A stretch of 64,000 bases of DNA from contig JAOWCC010001634.1 in NCBI GenBank assembly GCA_030867875.1, forward strand, positions 101,163,321 to 101,227,320. Direction: 5' to 3'. The position numbers were made by a program, and so were the translations under genes. The notes below the pieces were generated by a model. The model saw only the letters and a program-made list of their open reading frames with translations. It made no database searches and had not been told where the DNA came from. Positions 24,916 to 35,040 of the stretch are shown in pieces (the stretch's first letter is position 1; each line of letters begins with the position of its first letter). Origin of the DNA: Actinernus sp. WN-2022 (taxonomy: Eukaryota > Cnidaria > Anthozoa > Actiniaria > Actinernidae).

Positions 24916-26747
24916 ATTTTTTGTGTCGCTGTTTGGCGCCAGTAACCAATCAGATTACACAGGAGCGAAATACAATCTCAGCTTAAGTGTTTCTAAACAC
25001 GTTTAGATATAAAAGGTATCGAATTATAATCTCAGGGTAGATTTCGTCAGGCGCGCTCAGATAACAAAGGTCAAAGCTCTCAGACAAGGCGAGACAAGGA
25101 GATATCGATTTCTATGAGTCATTGTCAGAAATCTATTCCCGGCCGTAAAATTAGGCAATACCACCGTCTGCCAATGGGTAACTGAACTGTCAGGTCAACT
25201 ACACAGCTTAGAGAGTCTTTCTACTAGATTGAGAGACATTAATATACTGTTACATGTCTGTTAATATGGGGAAAACTGAAGAAACCCTCATTGCATTGAG
25301 TTTGATAACTAGCCTGAAATACAGCCGCCTTCTCAGTTAGTTCCAGGGTCCTTGAATTTTCAAATGGCTCAACTCGTCGCGAGCGCAAGTGAACTTGTGA
25401 AATTATCGCCATCACGCCGCGTATACAGTCAAGTCTGTTTGTCTCGGAAAGTATTTATTGTAGTTTATATCTCTTCCCTAATTGCACTGATGAAGGACTC
25501 GAAACCCTAAACGTCCCAGCAGCTTGTGTTACAGCTGATAAACGGAGGAAATGGCTCTACTGAAACAAAATCAAAGCGGACGAGTTTCGTGTTGTTTAGC
25601 TTTGCGGCCGAAGTCCATCATTGTCTGTGGTTCGGCGGGGAAGAAGAGTGTTCGTTGGGATTACTTTCAACAAAGTACACTGTATTTCAACTACCAATCT
25701 CGTACAAGTGCCTTTAATTTTTAATGATTTTCACGAAGTGGTCCTTTTTTGGCAGAATTTATTTTAGAAACAGTTGGCCTCATACCTAAAAGTGACAGCC
25801 CGAGTAAACGCCCAGCGGGCGTCTTGTTATTATTATTTTTTGTGTCGCTGTTTGGCGCCAGTAACCAATCAGATTACACAGGAGCGAAATACAATCTCAG
25901 CTTAAGTGTTTCTAAACACGTTTAGATATAAAAGGTATCGAATTATAATCTCAGGGTAGATTTCGTCAGGCGCGCTCAGATAACAAAGGTCAAAGCTCTC
26001 AGACAAGGCGAGACAAGGAGATATCGATTTCTATGAGTCATTGTCAGAAATCTATTCCCGGCCGTAAAATTAGGCAATACCACCGTCTGCCAATGGGTAA
26101 CTGAACTGTCAGGTCAACTACACAGCTTAGAGAGTCTTTCTACTAGATTGAGAGACATTAATATACTGTTACATGTCTGTTAATATGGGGAAAACTGAAG
26201 AAACCCTCATTGCATTGAGTTTGATAACTAGCCTGAAATACAGCCGCCTTCTCAGTTAGTTCCAGGGTCCTTGAATTTTCAAATGGCTCAACTCGTCGCG
26301 AGCGCAAGTGAACTTGTGAAATTATCGCCATCACGCCGCGTATACAGTCAAGTCTGTTTGTCTCGGAAAGTATTTATTGTAGTTTATATCTCTTCCCTAA
26401 TTGCACTGATGAAGGACTCGAAACCCTAAACGTCCCAGCAGCTTGTGTTACAGCTGATAAACGGAGGAAATGGCTCTACTGAAACAAAATCAAAGCGGAC
26501 GAGTTTCGTGTTGTTTAGCTTTGCGGCCGAAGTCCATCATTGTCTGTGGTTCGGCGGGGAAGAAGAGTGTTCGTTGGGATTACTTTCAACAAAGTACACT
26601 GTATTTCAACTACCAATCTCGTACAAGTGCCTTTAATTTTTAATGATTTTCACGAAGTGGTCCTTTTTTGGCAGAATTTATTTTAGAAACAGTTGGCCTC
26701 ATACCTAAAAGTGACAGCCCGAGTAAACGCCCAGCGGGCGTCTTTTT
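24915..26747. repeat. 919-bp element, two tandem copies
   Basis: The unit runs from tttgtgtcgctgtttggcgc at its left end to gcccagcgggcgtcttg at its right end. It occurs twice with a 919-bp period (for example 25,526 and 26,445), and the copies are almost identical. Each copy is followed by T-rich or ATT sequence. The 63-codon frame present in each copy has no recognisable domain. This looks like a recently duplicated non-autonomous transposable element. Confidence 0.85.
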
Positions 26748-28379
26748 TTTTTTGTGTCGCTGTTTGGCGCCAGTAACCAATCAGATTACACAGGAGCCCA
26801 TTGTTCGATCCCAACACGTGACAGGATCAACCAATCAGATCCGACACCCGCCAGATCTTGGTTGTGGAAAAGCCAGCAACGTAGCGAAGGTTTGGGTTCA
26901 TTCTGAACCATTATTTTGCTGAAACCAAAGGTTTCTTCGAATGAAATATCGAGATATTCAGTTATTCTAGTTTAACACTGTTTACATCACATACTATCAT
27001 CACCGTATAATTACCACTGTGGGAATGTGAAATGAGCAACACGTGAGACTTCGAGGCGCTACAGTTCTTTTTAACTACTTTTTAATCTTCTGATTCTTGT
27101 AAAAGAACTGTTATAGACCTAAAAATACACGAACAACGTAATACATTAGATCTGCGCTGTCTGGACAGATATAAAAACGTAAGCGAAATACAATCTCAGC
27201 TTAAGTGTTTCTAAACACGTTTAGATATAAAAGGTATCGAATTATAATCTCAGGGTAGATTTCGTCAGGCGCGCTCAGATAACAAAGGTCAAAGCTCTCA
27301 GACAAGGCGAGACAAGGAGATATCGATTTCTATGAGTCATTGTCAGAAATCTATTCCCGGCCGTAAAATTAGGCAATACCACCGTCTGTCAATGGGTAAC
27401 TGAACTGTCGGGTCAACTACACAGCTTAGAGAGTCTTTCTACTAGATTGAGAGACATTAATATAGTGTTACATGTCTGTTAATATGGGGAAAACTGAAGA
27501 AACCCTCATTGCATTGAGTTTGATAACTAGCCTGAAATACAGCCGCCTTCTCAGTTAGTTCCAGGGTCCTTGAATTTTCAAATGGCTCAACTCGTCGCGA
27601 GCGCAAGTGAACTTGTGAAATTATCGCCATCACGCCGCGTATACAGTCAAGTCTGTTTGTCTCGGAAAGTATTTATTGTAGTTTATATCTCTTCCCTAAT
27701 TGCACTGATGAAGGACTCGAAACCCTAAACGTCCCAGCAGCTTGTGTTACAGCTGATAAACGGAGGAAATGGCTCTACTGAAACAAAATCAAAGCGGACG
27801 AGTTTCGTGTTGTTTAGCTTTGCGGCCGAAGTCCATCATTGTCTGTGGTTCGGCGGGGAAGAAGAGTGTTCGTTGGGATTACTTTCAACGAAGTACACTG
27901 TATTTCAACTCTGGTAAGTTTGGAGCGATTGAAAAATAAGGATGATTTTCAAAACCGGTGGCTTAAAGTTATCTGCATATGACATAAATATACATGGTAG
28001 CCGAATCTAGTAGTTCGGCGAACGGGAAGCAAAGTAGCCTGCTTGCCGGGTCTTCTGTAAAAAAAATTTTCAGAATTCTCTAAAGATTGTCCACACACTT
28101 TCAGCGGACTCTGCTGACAGTTTCACGACAAAGGATAGAAATCGGAATTATCTACGGGCCAAGATTGTGTGCCAGACCTCAATTAAATTAAAACTCGACT
28201 TAACGAACGGGATTTTATTCAAGACTTGTCACTGTGTTGTCAAGACTCAATAGACTTACTCATTCAAAATTTACGGGATCGTGTTTCGGTATCGTTGCAA
28301 GACTTACGAGGATTCTATAGTCTGTTATTGTGCTTTTCGTTCTTTTATTTTAATTATCGCTCTGTTTTAAAGTCTGTGT

Positions 28380-29245
28380 GTCTGTGATGTCGAGTACATT
28401 TCAAACTACCAAGCGTGGTTGTGAAAAGTTCCACTCGTACAGGAATACACTGGCTTCCTGCCGAGGTCAAATCATATTCGAAGCATCCGGGGAAAATGCA
28501 TGGGTTCGATTGTGTTTTTAATCCGCTAGAAATAATGAAATTCGTTACCCAAAGCGCATGTCTACTTCTTTCATGAAACAAATAAACAACGAGAGCATTT
28601 TACTTCGACAAGCTACTAGAAGTTGGATTTGTCATTGGAAACCGTATAAACTGAACAGGATAAGACTTTGGAAATCGAAACGTAGCCTGGTACAGACACA
28701 TTTTTTCACTCATAAATTCGAACTGCATTCATGAGTGAAAAAAACCCTCTCAGTTTGTCTGTTATTTGCTTTTTGTTCTAATTATCGCTCTATTTAATAT
28801 GTGTCTGTGATGCCTGGTACATTTCAAGCTACCAAGAGTATTTGTTTGCTTGTGCTTTCGTAAATCCAATTTGAATCTAAAGTCCTAAACGAATATTACT
28901 GGCTTCCTGCCGAGGTCAAATCATATTCGAAGCACCGGGGAAATTCATGGGTTTGATTGTGTTTTTAATCCGGTAGAAATTATGAAATTTGTTACCCAAA
29001 GCACGTGTACTTCTTTCATGAAACAAATAAACAATCAATTGCAAGAGCATTTAATTTCTTCAACAAGCTACTAGTTCGACAAGTCCCGAAGCTATGCTCG
29101 GCAAGTCAGCATTTATTCAAGATCGTGAAGTATAATTTGAAATCATGTGGACTTCGGATGTTTTGGTATCTGCTCTTATTTTATGGAACTCGTTACCACT
29201 GGAAATGAGGTCTATTGATTCCTCGGGTTGTTTCTCTTAGTTCTT
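28380..29245 (+). pseudogene. Degenerate LINE RT tails, duplicated
   Basis: Two diverged copies about 420-450 bp apart (near 28,452 and 28,901) both contain a block reading HWLPAEVKSYSK in one frame, the conserved tail motif of CR1/L2-like reverse transcriptases. Downstream, near 29,170-29,220, a frame reads ALILWNSLPLEMRSIDS, the usual end of these proteins. Stops and frame changes interrupt everything. This is a decayed LINE 3' end inside the large insert of the third 919-bp copy. Confidence 0.6.
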
Positions 29246-29495
29246 TTAATTATAGTGTTAAATTAAATAATGAACAATTATACACTCGTGTTCACTGGTG
29301 TACTGTGGAGTTAGAACAGATTAACAATAGTATTTGCATCCGAGCATTTTGAGCTACCTGTGTTATCCTAGGGTAACCTAGCTTACTTGCAGTCACTCGT
29401 GTTCTACTTGTGTTCACTCGTTTTTAACTCGTGGTTGGTGTTACCCTCATTAAATAAAGTTAATTTTCAATGCACACAATATTTTATTAAACATT

Positions 29496-29724
29496 AGGGA
29501 CTGGTCAAAAATTAGCAGGGGAGGTGCAAAGGGGGTGGGGTGGAGATAAAAAAGTCTAAAAATGTATAGTATGTATTAGTATGAAATTTGTTGACCCTTT
29601 CTCCCCTATAACCAATCCTTTTTCAGTTGCCCAATATTTATGACCATCCAGTTTTGGGGATTCAAAACAATATGATCCTCCCCCTTTCACAACCCCTTCC
29701 CCTGCTAATTTCTGACCAGTCCCT
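29496..29724. mobile_element. Small MITE, 229 bp
   Basis: The element starts agggactggtcaaaaattag and ends with near-perfect reverse complement (cctgctaatttctgaccagtccct), giving ~25-bp terminal inverted repeats. It has no coding capacity. A target duplication is not clear. It lies inside the interrupted third copy of the 919-bp element. Confidence 0.7.
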
Positions 29725-30017
29725 TCAGCGACCACCCTTATGCAACCTGGTTTTAATTATTAGTAAAACTTTGCAATTAGAAGCTCCTGTAAGTGACCGT
29801 GACCACCTTTGGAGGTTGAGAATTGTAAGAAGGTGGAAAATAGCATTTACAAACAGGTTTTGCTAATAACACTACCAATCTCTTACAAGTGCCTTTAATT
29901 TTTAATGATTTTCACGAAGTCGTCCTTTTTTGGCAGAATTTATTTTAGAAACAGTTGGCCTCGTACCTAAAAGTGACAGCCCGAGTAAACGCCCAGCGGG
30001 CGTCTTGTTATTATTAT

Positions 30018-30230
30018 AATGGTTATTTTTATCCTTTTGCCGCCATTTGCACTCTGATTATTAGTCATTGAACATTGAACATTGCACTTCACCATGCACT
30101 ATAATACTTTAACTTATTATCACTTATTGCACCGTAACCTCAGTACTTGCACGGCCGCTGACAATTTCATTGCCAGATTAGCTCCACGCTACCAGGCAAT
30201 TATCATATTTAAAGATTAAAGATTAAAGGC
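30018..30230 (+). mobile_element. Probable LINE 3' end with ATTAAAG tail
   Basis: The sequence ends in a short tandem (attaaagattaaag) after a stretch resembling a LINE 3' untranslated region (cttattatcacttattgcac, ctccacgctaccaggc). Short tandem tails of this kind mark CR1/L2-like elements. No coding part is attached. Confidence 0.4.
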
Positions 30231-30632
30231 ATATGCACAGAAATAGAGGAACGCCTTGTATATTTTGACTCAACCGGTCGAAAACAATTGCAAATTGACC
30301 GCGGAAAATAAGCGACTATGGGGTTTAAACTATTAAAACTACAGAGAAAAGACATTATTGTTTTGTATTCCGTTCGTAGGTTTTTTAGTTTTTTTCTTTA
30401 CGAGGCATAAAATTAACAAATTGCAAGAAAATTGCGATTTTGGCAAACAGTTGAGTGAACCCCCGGAGTGGGCGTGAGCGTGACTCACGTCTAGTGACCT
30501 TTTGTTAAACGGAAGTTTGATATGATCCATGTTAAATTGTGTCAATTTCTTTTTTTAAACTCGATAAATCTTTAAAAGTTGCATTAAAAGAGTTTCGAAG
30601 TGAAACCCAATGATTTTGATGGGAAATTAAGC

Positions 30633-30948
30633 AGTAGTATAGTAATTGGCGGTTCTGGCGCACGTTGTATTTTTTTGTTGTTTTTTCATCTAATGGACAT
30701 CCTCACTTCGTTCAGCCCTCACTTCGTTCGGGGTCCATTAGATGAAAAAACAACGAAAAAATACAACGTGCGCCAGAACACGCCAGTTACGATACTACTA
30801 TAGTTCATTTATTGTATTTATAAATTATATTAAGTAATCGGTTTCTACAGCTTTTTTCCGGATTGGAGCAGTTTCGTTGTACTATTTTGTTCATTGTATT
30901 TTTACATTTTAACGCCCTATTAGAGAAGTGATTACTATGCAGTATATC
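30633..30948. repeat. Polinton left terminal inverted repeat
   Basis: These 316 bp return in reverse complement at 49,283-49,598 with only scattered differences. Inside lies a long hairpin: perfect or near-perfect 46-bp arms at 30,653-30,698 and 30,733-30,778. Its loop contains a direct duplication of cctcacttcgttc. The inner part has aacgccctattagagaagtg and ends at gcagtatatc. Confidence 0.95.
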
Positions 30949-30961
30949 GATCTCTTCCACT

Positions 30962-31648
30962 ATGGATAGCATACCGTGCCTTCCCATATAAATCTTAGTC
31001 AAGATAGTAGAGCATGCAGGCCCAGAATCATTCGCAAGCATCGCAAGGACATCGAAACGCCTAAACGGTGCCGCATCTCTCGTGCGCTACAAAAACATAG
31101 ACCAAGAGTTCCGTAAACGAGTACTCACTTTCGGTCTTAGGTCTACTCGTAACGACAACGATCGAGACAATTTGGCTGGGACTTTCGGTATTTCCGCAAA
31201 CTACATCGATGATAGCTTTCCTCTTGTCTACGCCAGTGAATATGGTAATCTTAACGTTATTAAGTGGCTCATTAAGCACTTATGGTTCGCTAAGATGGAT
31301 GGACACACCGATTACGTTCTATGCGCTGCCTGTAAGGATGACCGTCTTGATATCGCTAAGTGGCTCACTAAGCACTTCCAGTTCACCAAAGAGGATAAGG
31401 CCGTCGGGTTTGCTATACTAGATGCCTGTAGGAATGGCCATCTCAATACCGTTAAGTGGCTCATTCGACGCTTTCAGATAACCATAGAGTATGAATACGT
31501 TCATCATGCTCTACTATGCGCCCGTAGCAATGATCATCTTAATACCGCTAAACGGATCATTGAGTGGCTCATTAAGCGCTCCCAGCTCACCATAGAGGAC
31601 GAAAACGCTCTACTAGATTACTACATAAATGCTTATGCTGCCACATAG
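30962..31648 (+). pseudogene. F-box/ankyrin-like protein, premature stop
   Basis: An ATG at 30,962, 14 bp past the terminal repeat, opens the frame. Codon 10 is a TAA (30,989-30,991), after which the same frame runs to 31,648. The segment just after the stop (EHAGPESFASIARTSKR) looks like an F-box-like N-terminal motif. The rest has four or five ankyrin-type units of about 33 residues with the pattern A..G.L...KWL...F..T.ED, a style common in giant-virus ankyrin proteins. F-box plus ankyrin proteins usually link targets to SCF ubiquitin ligase, so a host-interaction role is plausible but inferred. A downstream non-ATG start (GTG at 31,082) is the only way to read the long frame today, hence the pseudogene call. 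Confidence 0.6.
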
Positions 31649-31926
31649 GATCTCTCGCAACGCTGTTAGAGATATCATTAGTATACCGCATATCGCCACC
31701 TATGGTATTAGTATACATTCTCTACTCCACGATATTAGCTTACGTTGTTATCTCCATCCATGGTACTAACATACATTCTCTACTTCACGATATTAACGTA
31801 TGCTGTTATCTTAGTACGTATTAATACCACACAGATTAGACAAGTGCGTATAATTGAAGAACCTCAACGTAGACGTCACAACTAAGATACCAATTAGACA
31901 TATAACACATATAGGTATATTGCACG
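31649..31926. other. Polinton intergenic region
   Basis: It contains two related direct repeats (ggtattagtatacattctct and ggtactaacatacattctct, each followed by ac(t/c)tcacgatatta) and an AT-rich stretch before the next gene. It is a likely promoter region for the gene starting at 31,927. Confidence 0.45.
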
Positions 31927-32346
31927 ATGATTGATACAAGAACTTGTGATTGGTTGATGCGAGGAAAGACCACGAAATGTATAAGGAAGTGTTCAAAGAT
32001 GTTAGAGTATTGCTCTCAACATAACTTCCAGATAGGAAGAGGATGTGCTATATTCGTTCCATGTTTGACGTGTGGTCGAGGCTGTCGTACTACTCACAAA
32101 CTTTGTGCAAAATGTGGTGCACCTCAACGCCGTACCATTCGCAATAAGAAGAACCTTGATAAGAAACGAGCTAACGAGTCGGCGAATATCACGTGTTCAA
32201 ATGTAGTAGAATCGGAGAAAGACCTAAATGTAGTGGAATCGGAAAAAGATCAAAATGTGGTGGACATTCACGATCTCGATAATGCATTGGATGACCTCTC
32301 CATCAGTGAGAAAGATCTAAATGTGGTAGAATCGGAGGATAAGTAG
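31927..32346 (+). CDS. Cys/His-rich putative zinc-binding protein, 139 aa
   Basis: The frame starts with ATG at 31,927. Residues ~8-64 are rich in Cys and His: a C-x3-C spacing followed by YCSQH, then CLTCGRGC and LCAKCGAPQ, consistent with one or two small zinc-binding folds. The C-terminal third is acidic and repetitive, with NVVESEKD-type units three times (about residues 92, 103 and 130). I do not recognise a named family. Short Cys/His modules of this kind occur in Polintons and large DNA viruses and may bind nucleic acid or ubiquitin-pathway proteins. An A/T hairpin follows directly after the stop. The real gene call is fairly safe; the function is unknown. Confidence 0.6.
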   Translation: MIDTRTCDWLMRGKTTKCIRKCSKMLEYCSQHNFQIGRGCAIFVPCLTCGRGCRTTHKLCAKCGAPQRRTIRNKKNLDKKRANESANITCSNVVESEKDLNVVESEKDQNVVDIHDLDNALDDLSISEKDLNVVESEDK

Positions 32347-32355
32347 AAATCACGA

Positions 32356-32422
32356 TACGAAAAAAAAAAAAGAATGAAGAGAAATTGTTATGCGACCTCT
32401 CTTCATTTTTTCTTTTTTTTTA
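32356..32422. terminator. A/T-rich hairpin after the Cys-rich gene
   Basis: An A-run plus gaatgaagaga on the left (32,360-32,381) pairs with tctcttcattttttcttttt on the right (32,398-32,420) around a ~16-base loop. It lies 10 bp past the stop codon at 32,346. It resembles the hairpin signals at which mimivirus transcripts end and are polyadenylated. That parallel is inference. Confidence 0.55.
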
Positions 32423-32470
32423 AACAAACAAAAAATTAGACAATTGACAGGCACATGGTATACGACTAGT

Positions 32471-33425
32471 ATGGATGATCTTATCAGATTACTTGGTCCA
32501 GAAATTTGTGCAAGCCTACATATCAAACCATTGTCGCATATCAAACCATTGTTACATATTAACACTGGTGAAACATGTTCCGAATGTCTATGCCCGATGG
32601 AAATGCAAGGAACGGAATTCATATGTCCCACCTGTGGTCTTATTTCAGAGACTGAATCATGTGAAGAAACGACTACCAATCTTACTACTAGGTTACGCGT
32701 AGTAGGGCCGGATAGCTTTCGGTATCAACATGATCTAGACCGCACAATCCCAAAGCAAATCTATAACAAAGAATTGCAACTACGAACTATAATGCTAGAA
32801 CTACAGGCATACAACACTATTTATAAACAAAATTACGACCTCTCGTTTCCCACAAATGTATTAGTAATCGTATCCGACGTATTCCTTCAAGTACGGAAAG
32901 TTTGTTTCAAACGTAGCTATACGAAACGAACTATTTTAGCTGCTATACTTTATCAAGCATGTATACAATGTGGGTTCATTAGATCTAAAGGAGAGGTCGC
33001 TCGTTTTATGCAACTAAACGATAAAAGCATATATCGTGGAAATATCTTTATACGTTCTCTACACGATGATGATAAGATCGATATAGATTTGAATACCGAT
33101 CGAATAGCTCCTCACATTACAACGACTTTTGATAAACTCGACCCCCCAAGGAGCACCTAAGAACGTCCAACAAATAGTCTATGAGATTGTTCATAAGGCA
33201 ATAGAAAACAATATAGGTACCAGCTCCATACTTAGAACTAAAGTCGTTGGAGCGAGTTATGAGGTACTACATCGTTCGGGATCTCGTATGTCTCTTATCA
33301 ACGTTGTTAAACGGTGTGGTATATGTAAGGGTGCGGTCGTGCGTTTTATCAATGAGTTGATTGCTTACAATTCCCACTTTGAGCCCATCTATACGAGACA
33401 CGGTCTAAATAGTGATAAAGTTTAA
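32471..33425 (+). pseudogene. TFIIB-like transcription factor, frameshifted
   Basis: The chosen start is the ATG at 32,471, because the upstream ATG at 32,390 sits in the hairpin. Residues C36, C39, C52 and C55 form a zinc ribbon (C-x2-C-x12-C-x2-C). About residues 150-200 resemble a first cyclin fold (KRTILAAILYQAC ... EVARF). The first frame ends at 33,160. The homologous second cyclin-like repeat (VYEIVHKAI ... GASYEVL ... VVRFINELI) continues in another frame up to 33,425. The switch falls at or near a run of six C at 33,142-33,147, so a single-base indel, real or from sequencing, is likely. An 18-bp duplication encodes a repeated HIKPL near residue 20. TFIIB recruits RNA polymerase II; a viral-type copy could direct the element's own promoters. 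The TFIIB call is by pattern, without alignment. Confidence 0.65.
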
Positions 33426-34060
33426 TTACCTCGAATAACGTATGTGCGATTACTTAACCAAAAGTTTAACGACTCATTTCCTATTTAACCAAAACGGCTA
33501 ATTCGTGAGAACGACATCCGTTGATATGTACTCATTCAAGAATTTAGTCTAAGACAGTAAGAAGAAAAACATTTAATAATGAAAAAACCAAAAAACCAAA
33601 GTACCAAAACTGGTGTCACCAGAACCTCTCTAGGAACCCACTTTCACCTTTTTCCTTCTTTCTCCTTTTTGTTCCTAGAGAGGTTTTTATTCTTGCCGGG
33701 CCCGGCTTTTCACTGTATTCGTTCTACTGTAGTTCAGCTTCTGACCACATTTGGTTCTCACACAGGTATCTTGTACTCTGGCCGCTGATTTCTACTGTAT
33801 TACTTTGACTTACTTTAACTTCTGCCACATCGGCAGACGACTTGTGTTGGGCTGGGAGCTTCTTACCCAACACAAGCCGATCTACCACACATAGTCCGCC
33901 AAGGTTTGAACACCAGAACGGCTCCCATCTCGATCACAAGTCCCAGCGACAAACCCGTTGGGCTATGTGTGCTAGACGAAGTATTCAGTGATAAAATATC
34001 GTACTTATGTTTTAAGCAGTTGACGTATGTTAATTAGCGTCACCCACGCGTTGTCTCGAA
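33426..34060. other. Polinton non-coding region with several hairpins
   Basis: No supported gene lies in this 635-bp stretch. Inverted pairs are aacctctctaggaac (33,623) with its complement at 33,671-33,685, a 12-bp GC palindrome gccgggcccggc at ~33,693, cttgtgttgggctggg against acccaacacaag around 33,850-33,885, and ~15-bp arms around cacacatag/ctatgtgtg spanning 33,890-33,975. The density suggests a structured RNA, terminator region or replication-related site. Confidence 0.5.
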
Positions 34061-34061
34061 A

Positions 34062-34460
34062 TTAGCGTATGAACCAAAACAACACGGTAATTTATACGAA
34101 TTAAGAGCAGTTGTTTTTATCAAAGTTAAAATGAAATCCATGCTGGTTTCTTTTGAAGGAGATATTTATTCTTACCCCCCACTAGACTACCAAGTTTTGC
34201 TCTCATCTCCTTTCGGATCTCGGCTCGAAGTTGTTCTACGTTTTTTTGATCCTCTTTCTTGTTGTCTCGAAATTGTCTCGAAATTAGCATATGAACCAAA
34301 ACAACACGGTAATTTATACGAATTAAGAGCAGTTGTTTTTATCAAAGTTAAAATGAAATCCATGCTGGTTTCTTTCGAAGGAGATATTTATTCTTACCCC
34401 ATTAGACTGCCAAGTTTTGCTCTCATCTCCTTTCGGATTTCGGATCGAAGTTCTTCTACG
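34062..34460. repeat. 222-bp tandem duplication of a gene 3' end
   Basis: A ~200-bp block beginning agcgtatgaaccaaaacaac at ~34,064 recurs at ~34,286 (agcatatgaaccaaaac) with a 222-bp offset and a few differences. The second copy contains the C-terminal codons of the minus-strand gene that ends at 34,323. The first copy lies downstream of that stop and carries a poly-C indel. Confidence 0.85.
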
Positions 34461-35024
34461 TTTTTTAATCCACCTTCTTACCTGTTTTTTTTGCCGTATT
34501 TCTAGTTTAAGCGTCTCATATTTCCTTTTCTCATCAATAACGCTTCCGAACTCGGCTTCTGAAATTTTACAATCGGATAGAGCTTTTGAGACTTTGACTT
34601 CCACGGAATTCGCCTTAGCTTTTGCTAACATAACAGTCTTTTCATGCTTCGAGACGTGAACGCCAAGTTTCTTACTAACAACAGCCATCGAAGCCGATAT
34701 GGCGGCACACAGGAAACCCGCTGATCCTAAGGAAATACCCACAGGTATCCCAATCCCCGTAAATGACGAACCTAACGCAGAAGCTGATAAAACGCCACTC
34801 AGGCTACCTGTGGCCACAGCAATCCCATGAACGATACCACGCGCTCGAGCATACTTTTTGCGAACAACTTCGTAGTGCTTTGCTTGTTGTTCTAGCTCAG
34901 CAAGCGTATCACAGATTTTTTGCAGTCTAAAACTCGATCCACTTATATCGCTAAGTTCCTTTATAGCTCCCGATGGATAGATACCTGGTGCTGTTGGAAA
35001 CGGTTGAATCGAATCACCATCCAT
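34323..35024 (-). CDS. Polinton membrane-associated protein, ~233 aa
   Basis: The start is the ATG at 35,024 (MDGDSIQPF); the longer frame to 35,048 would need a TTG. The protein has an N-terminal acidic part, a helical Lys/Glu-rich segment (LAELEQQAKHYEVVRKKYA, about residues 43-61) and a long Gly/Ala/Ser-rich hydrophobic region of about 60 residues (HGIAVATGSLSGV ... AAISASMAVVSKKL). A conserved-looking VSKHEKTVMLAKAK segment and a basic tail follow. I recognise this as a protein recurring in cnidarian Polintons, without a known function. It lies 16 bp downstream of the penton-like gene on the same strand. It may act in the virion membrane or entry apparatus, which is speculation. Its 3' end is duplicated downstream. 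Confidence 0.75.
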   Translation of the reverse strand: MDGDSIQPFPTAPGIYPSGAIKELSDISGSSFRLQKICDTLAELEQQAKHYEVVRKKYARARGIVHGIAVATGSLSGVLSASALGSSFTGIGIPVGISLGSAGFLCAAISASMAVVSKKLGVHVSKHEKTVMLAKAKANSVEVKVSKALSDCKISEAEFGSVIDEKRKYETLKLEIRQKKQVRRWIKKRRRTSIRNPKGDESKTWQSNGVRINISFERNQHGFHFNFDKNNCS

Positions 35025-35040
35025 TGTATATACGTATGAT

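Larger units (their letters stand above)
26748..30017. repeat. Third copy of the 919-bp element, interrupted twice
   Basis: The third copy starts with the same left end at ~26,750 and ends with the same gcccagcgggcgtcttg at ~30,006. After the first ~50 bp an unrelated stretch (about 26,797-27,180) intervenes. The shared sequence then resumes and runs to a tgtatttcaact motif at ~27,909. A second unrelated ~1.96-kb stretch follows, and the final ~145 bp resume at about 29,870. Either two insertions hit this copy, or this is the fuller ancestor and the 919-bp copies are deletion derivatives. Confidence 0.75.

Noticed and set aside
24648..24986. 112-residue open frame with Tyr runs
   Set aside because: It translates ATT/TAT tracts and a short tandem repeat.
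27911..29869. Intron in the third 919-bp copy
   Set aside because: A ggtaag donor-like site is present at the left edge, but the right edge (ataacact) has no AG acceptor.
33885..33980. A functional tRNA gene on the minus strand
   Set aside because: A box A-like motif and a 7-bp acceptor-like pair exist, but the T-arm stem does not pair and its distance to the acceptor strand is wrong.
34131..34505. Plus-strand 124-residue gene
   Set aside because: It overlaps the minus-strand Polinton gene and its duplicated end; the minus frame has the recognisable protein.
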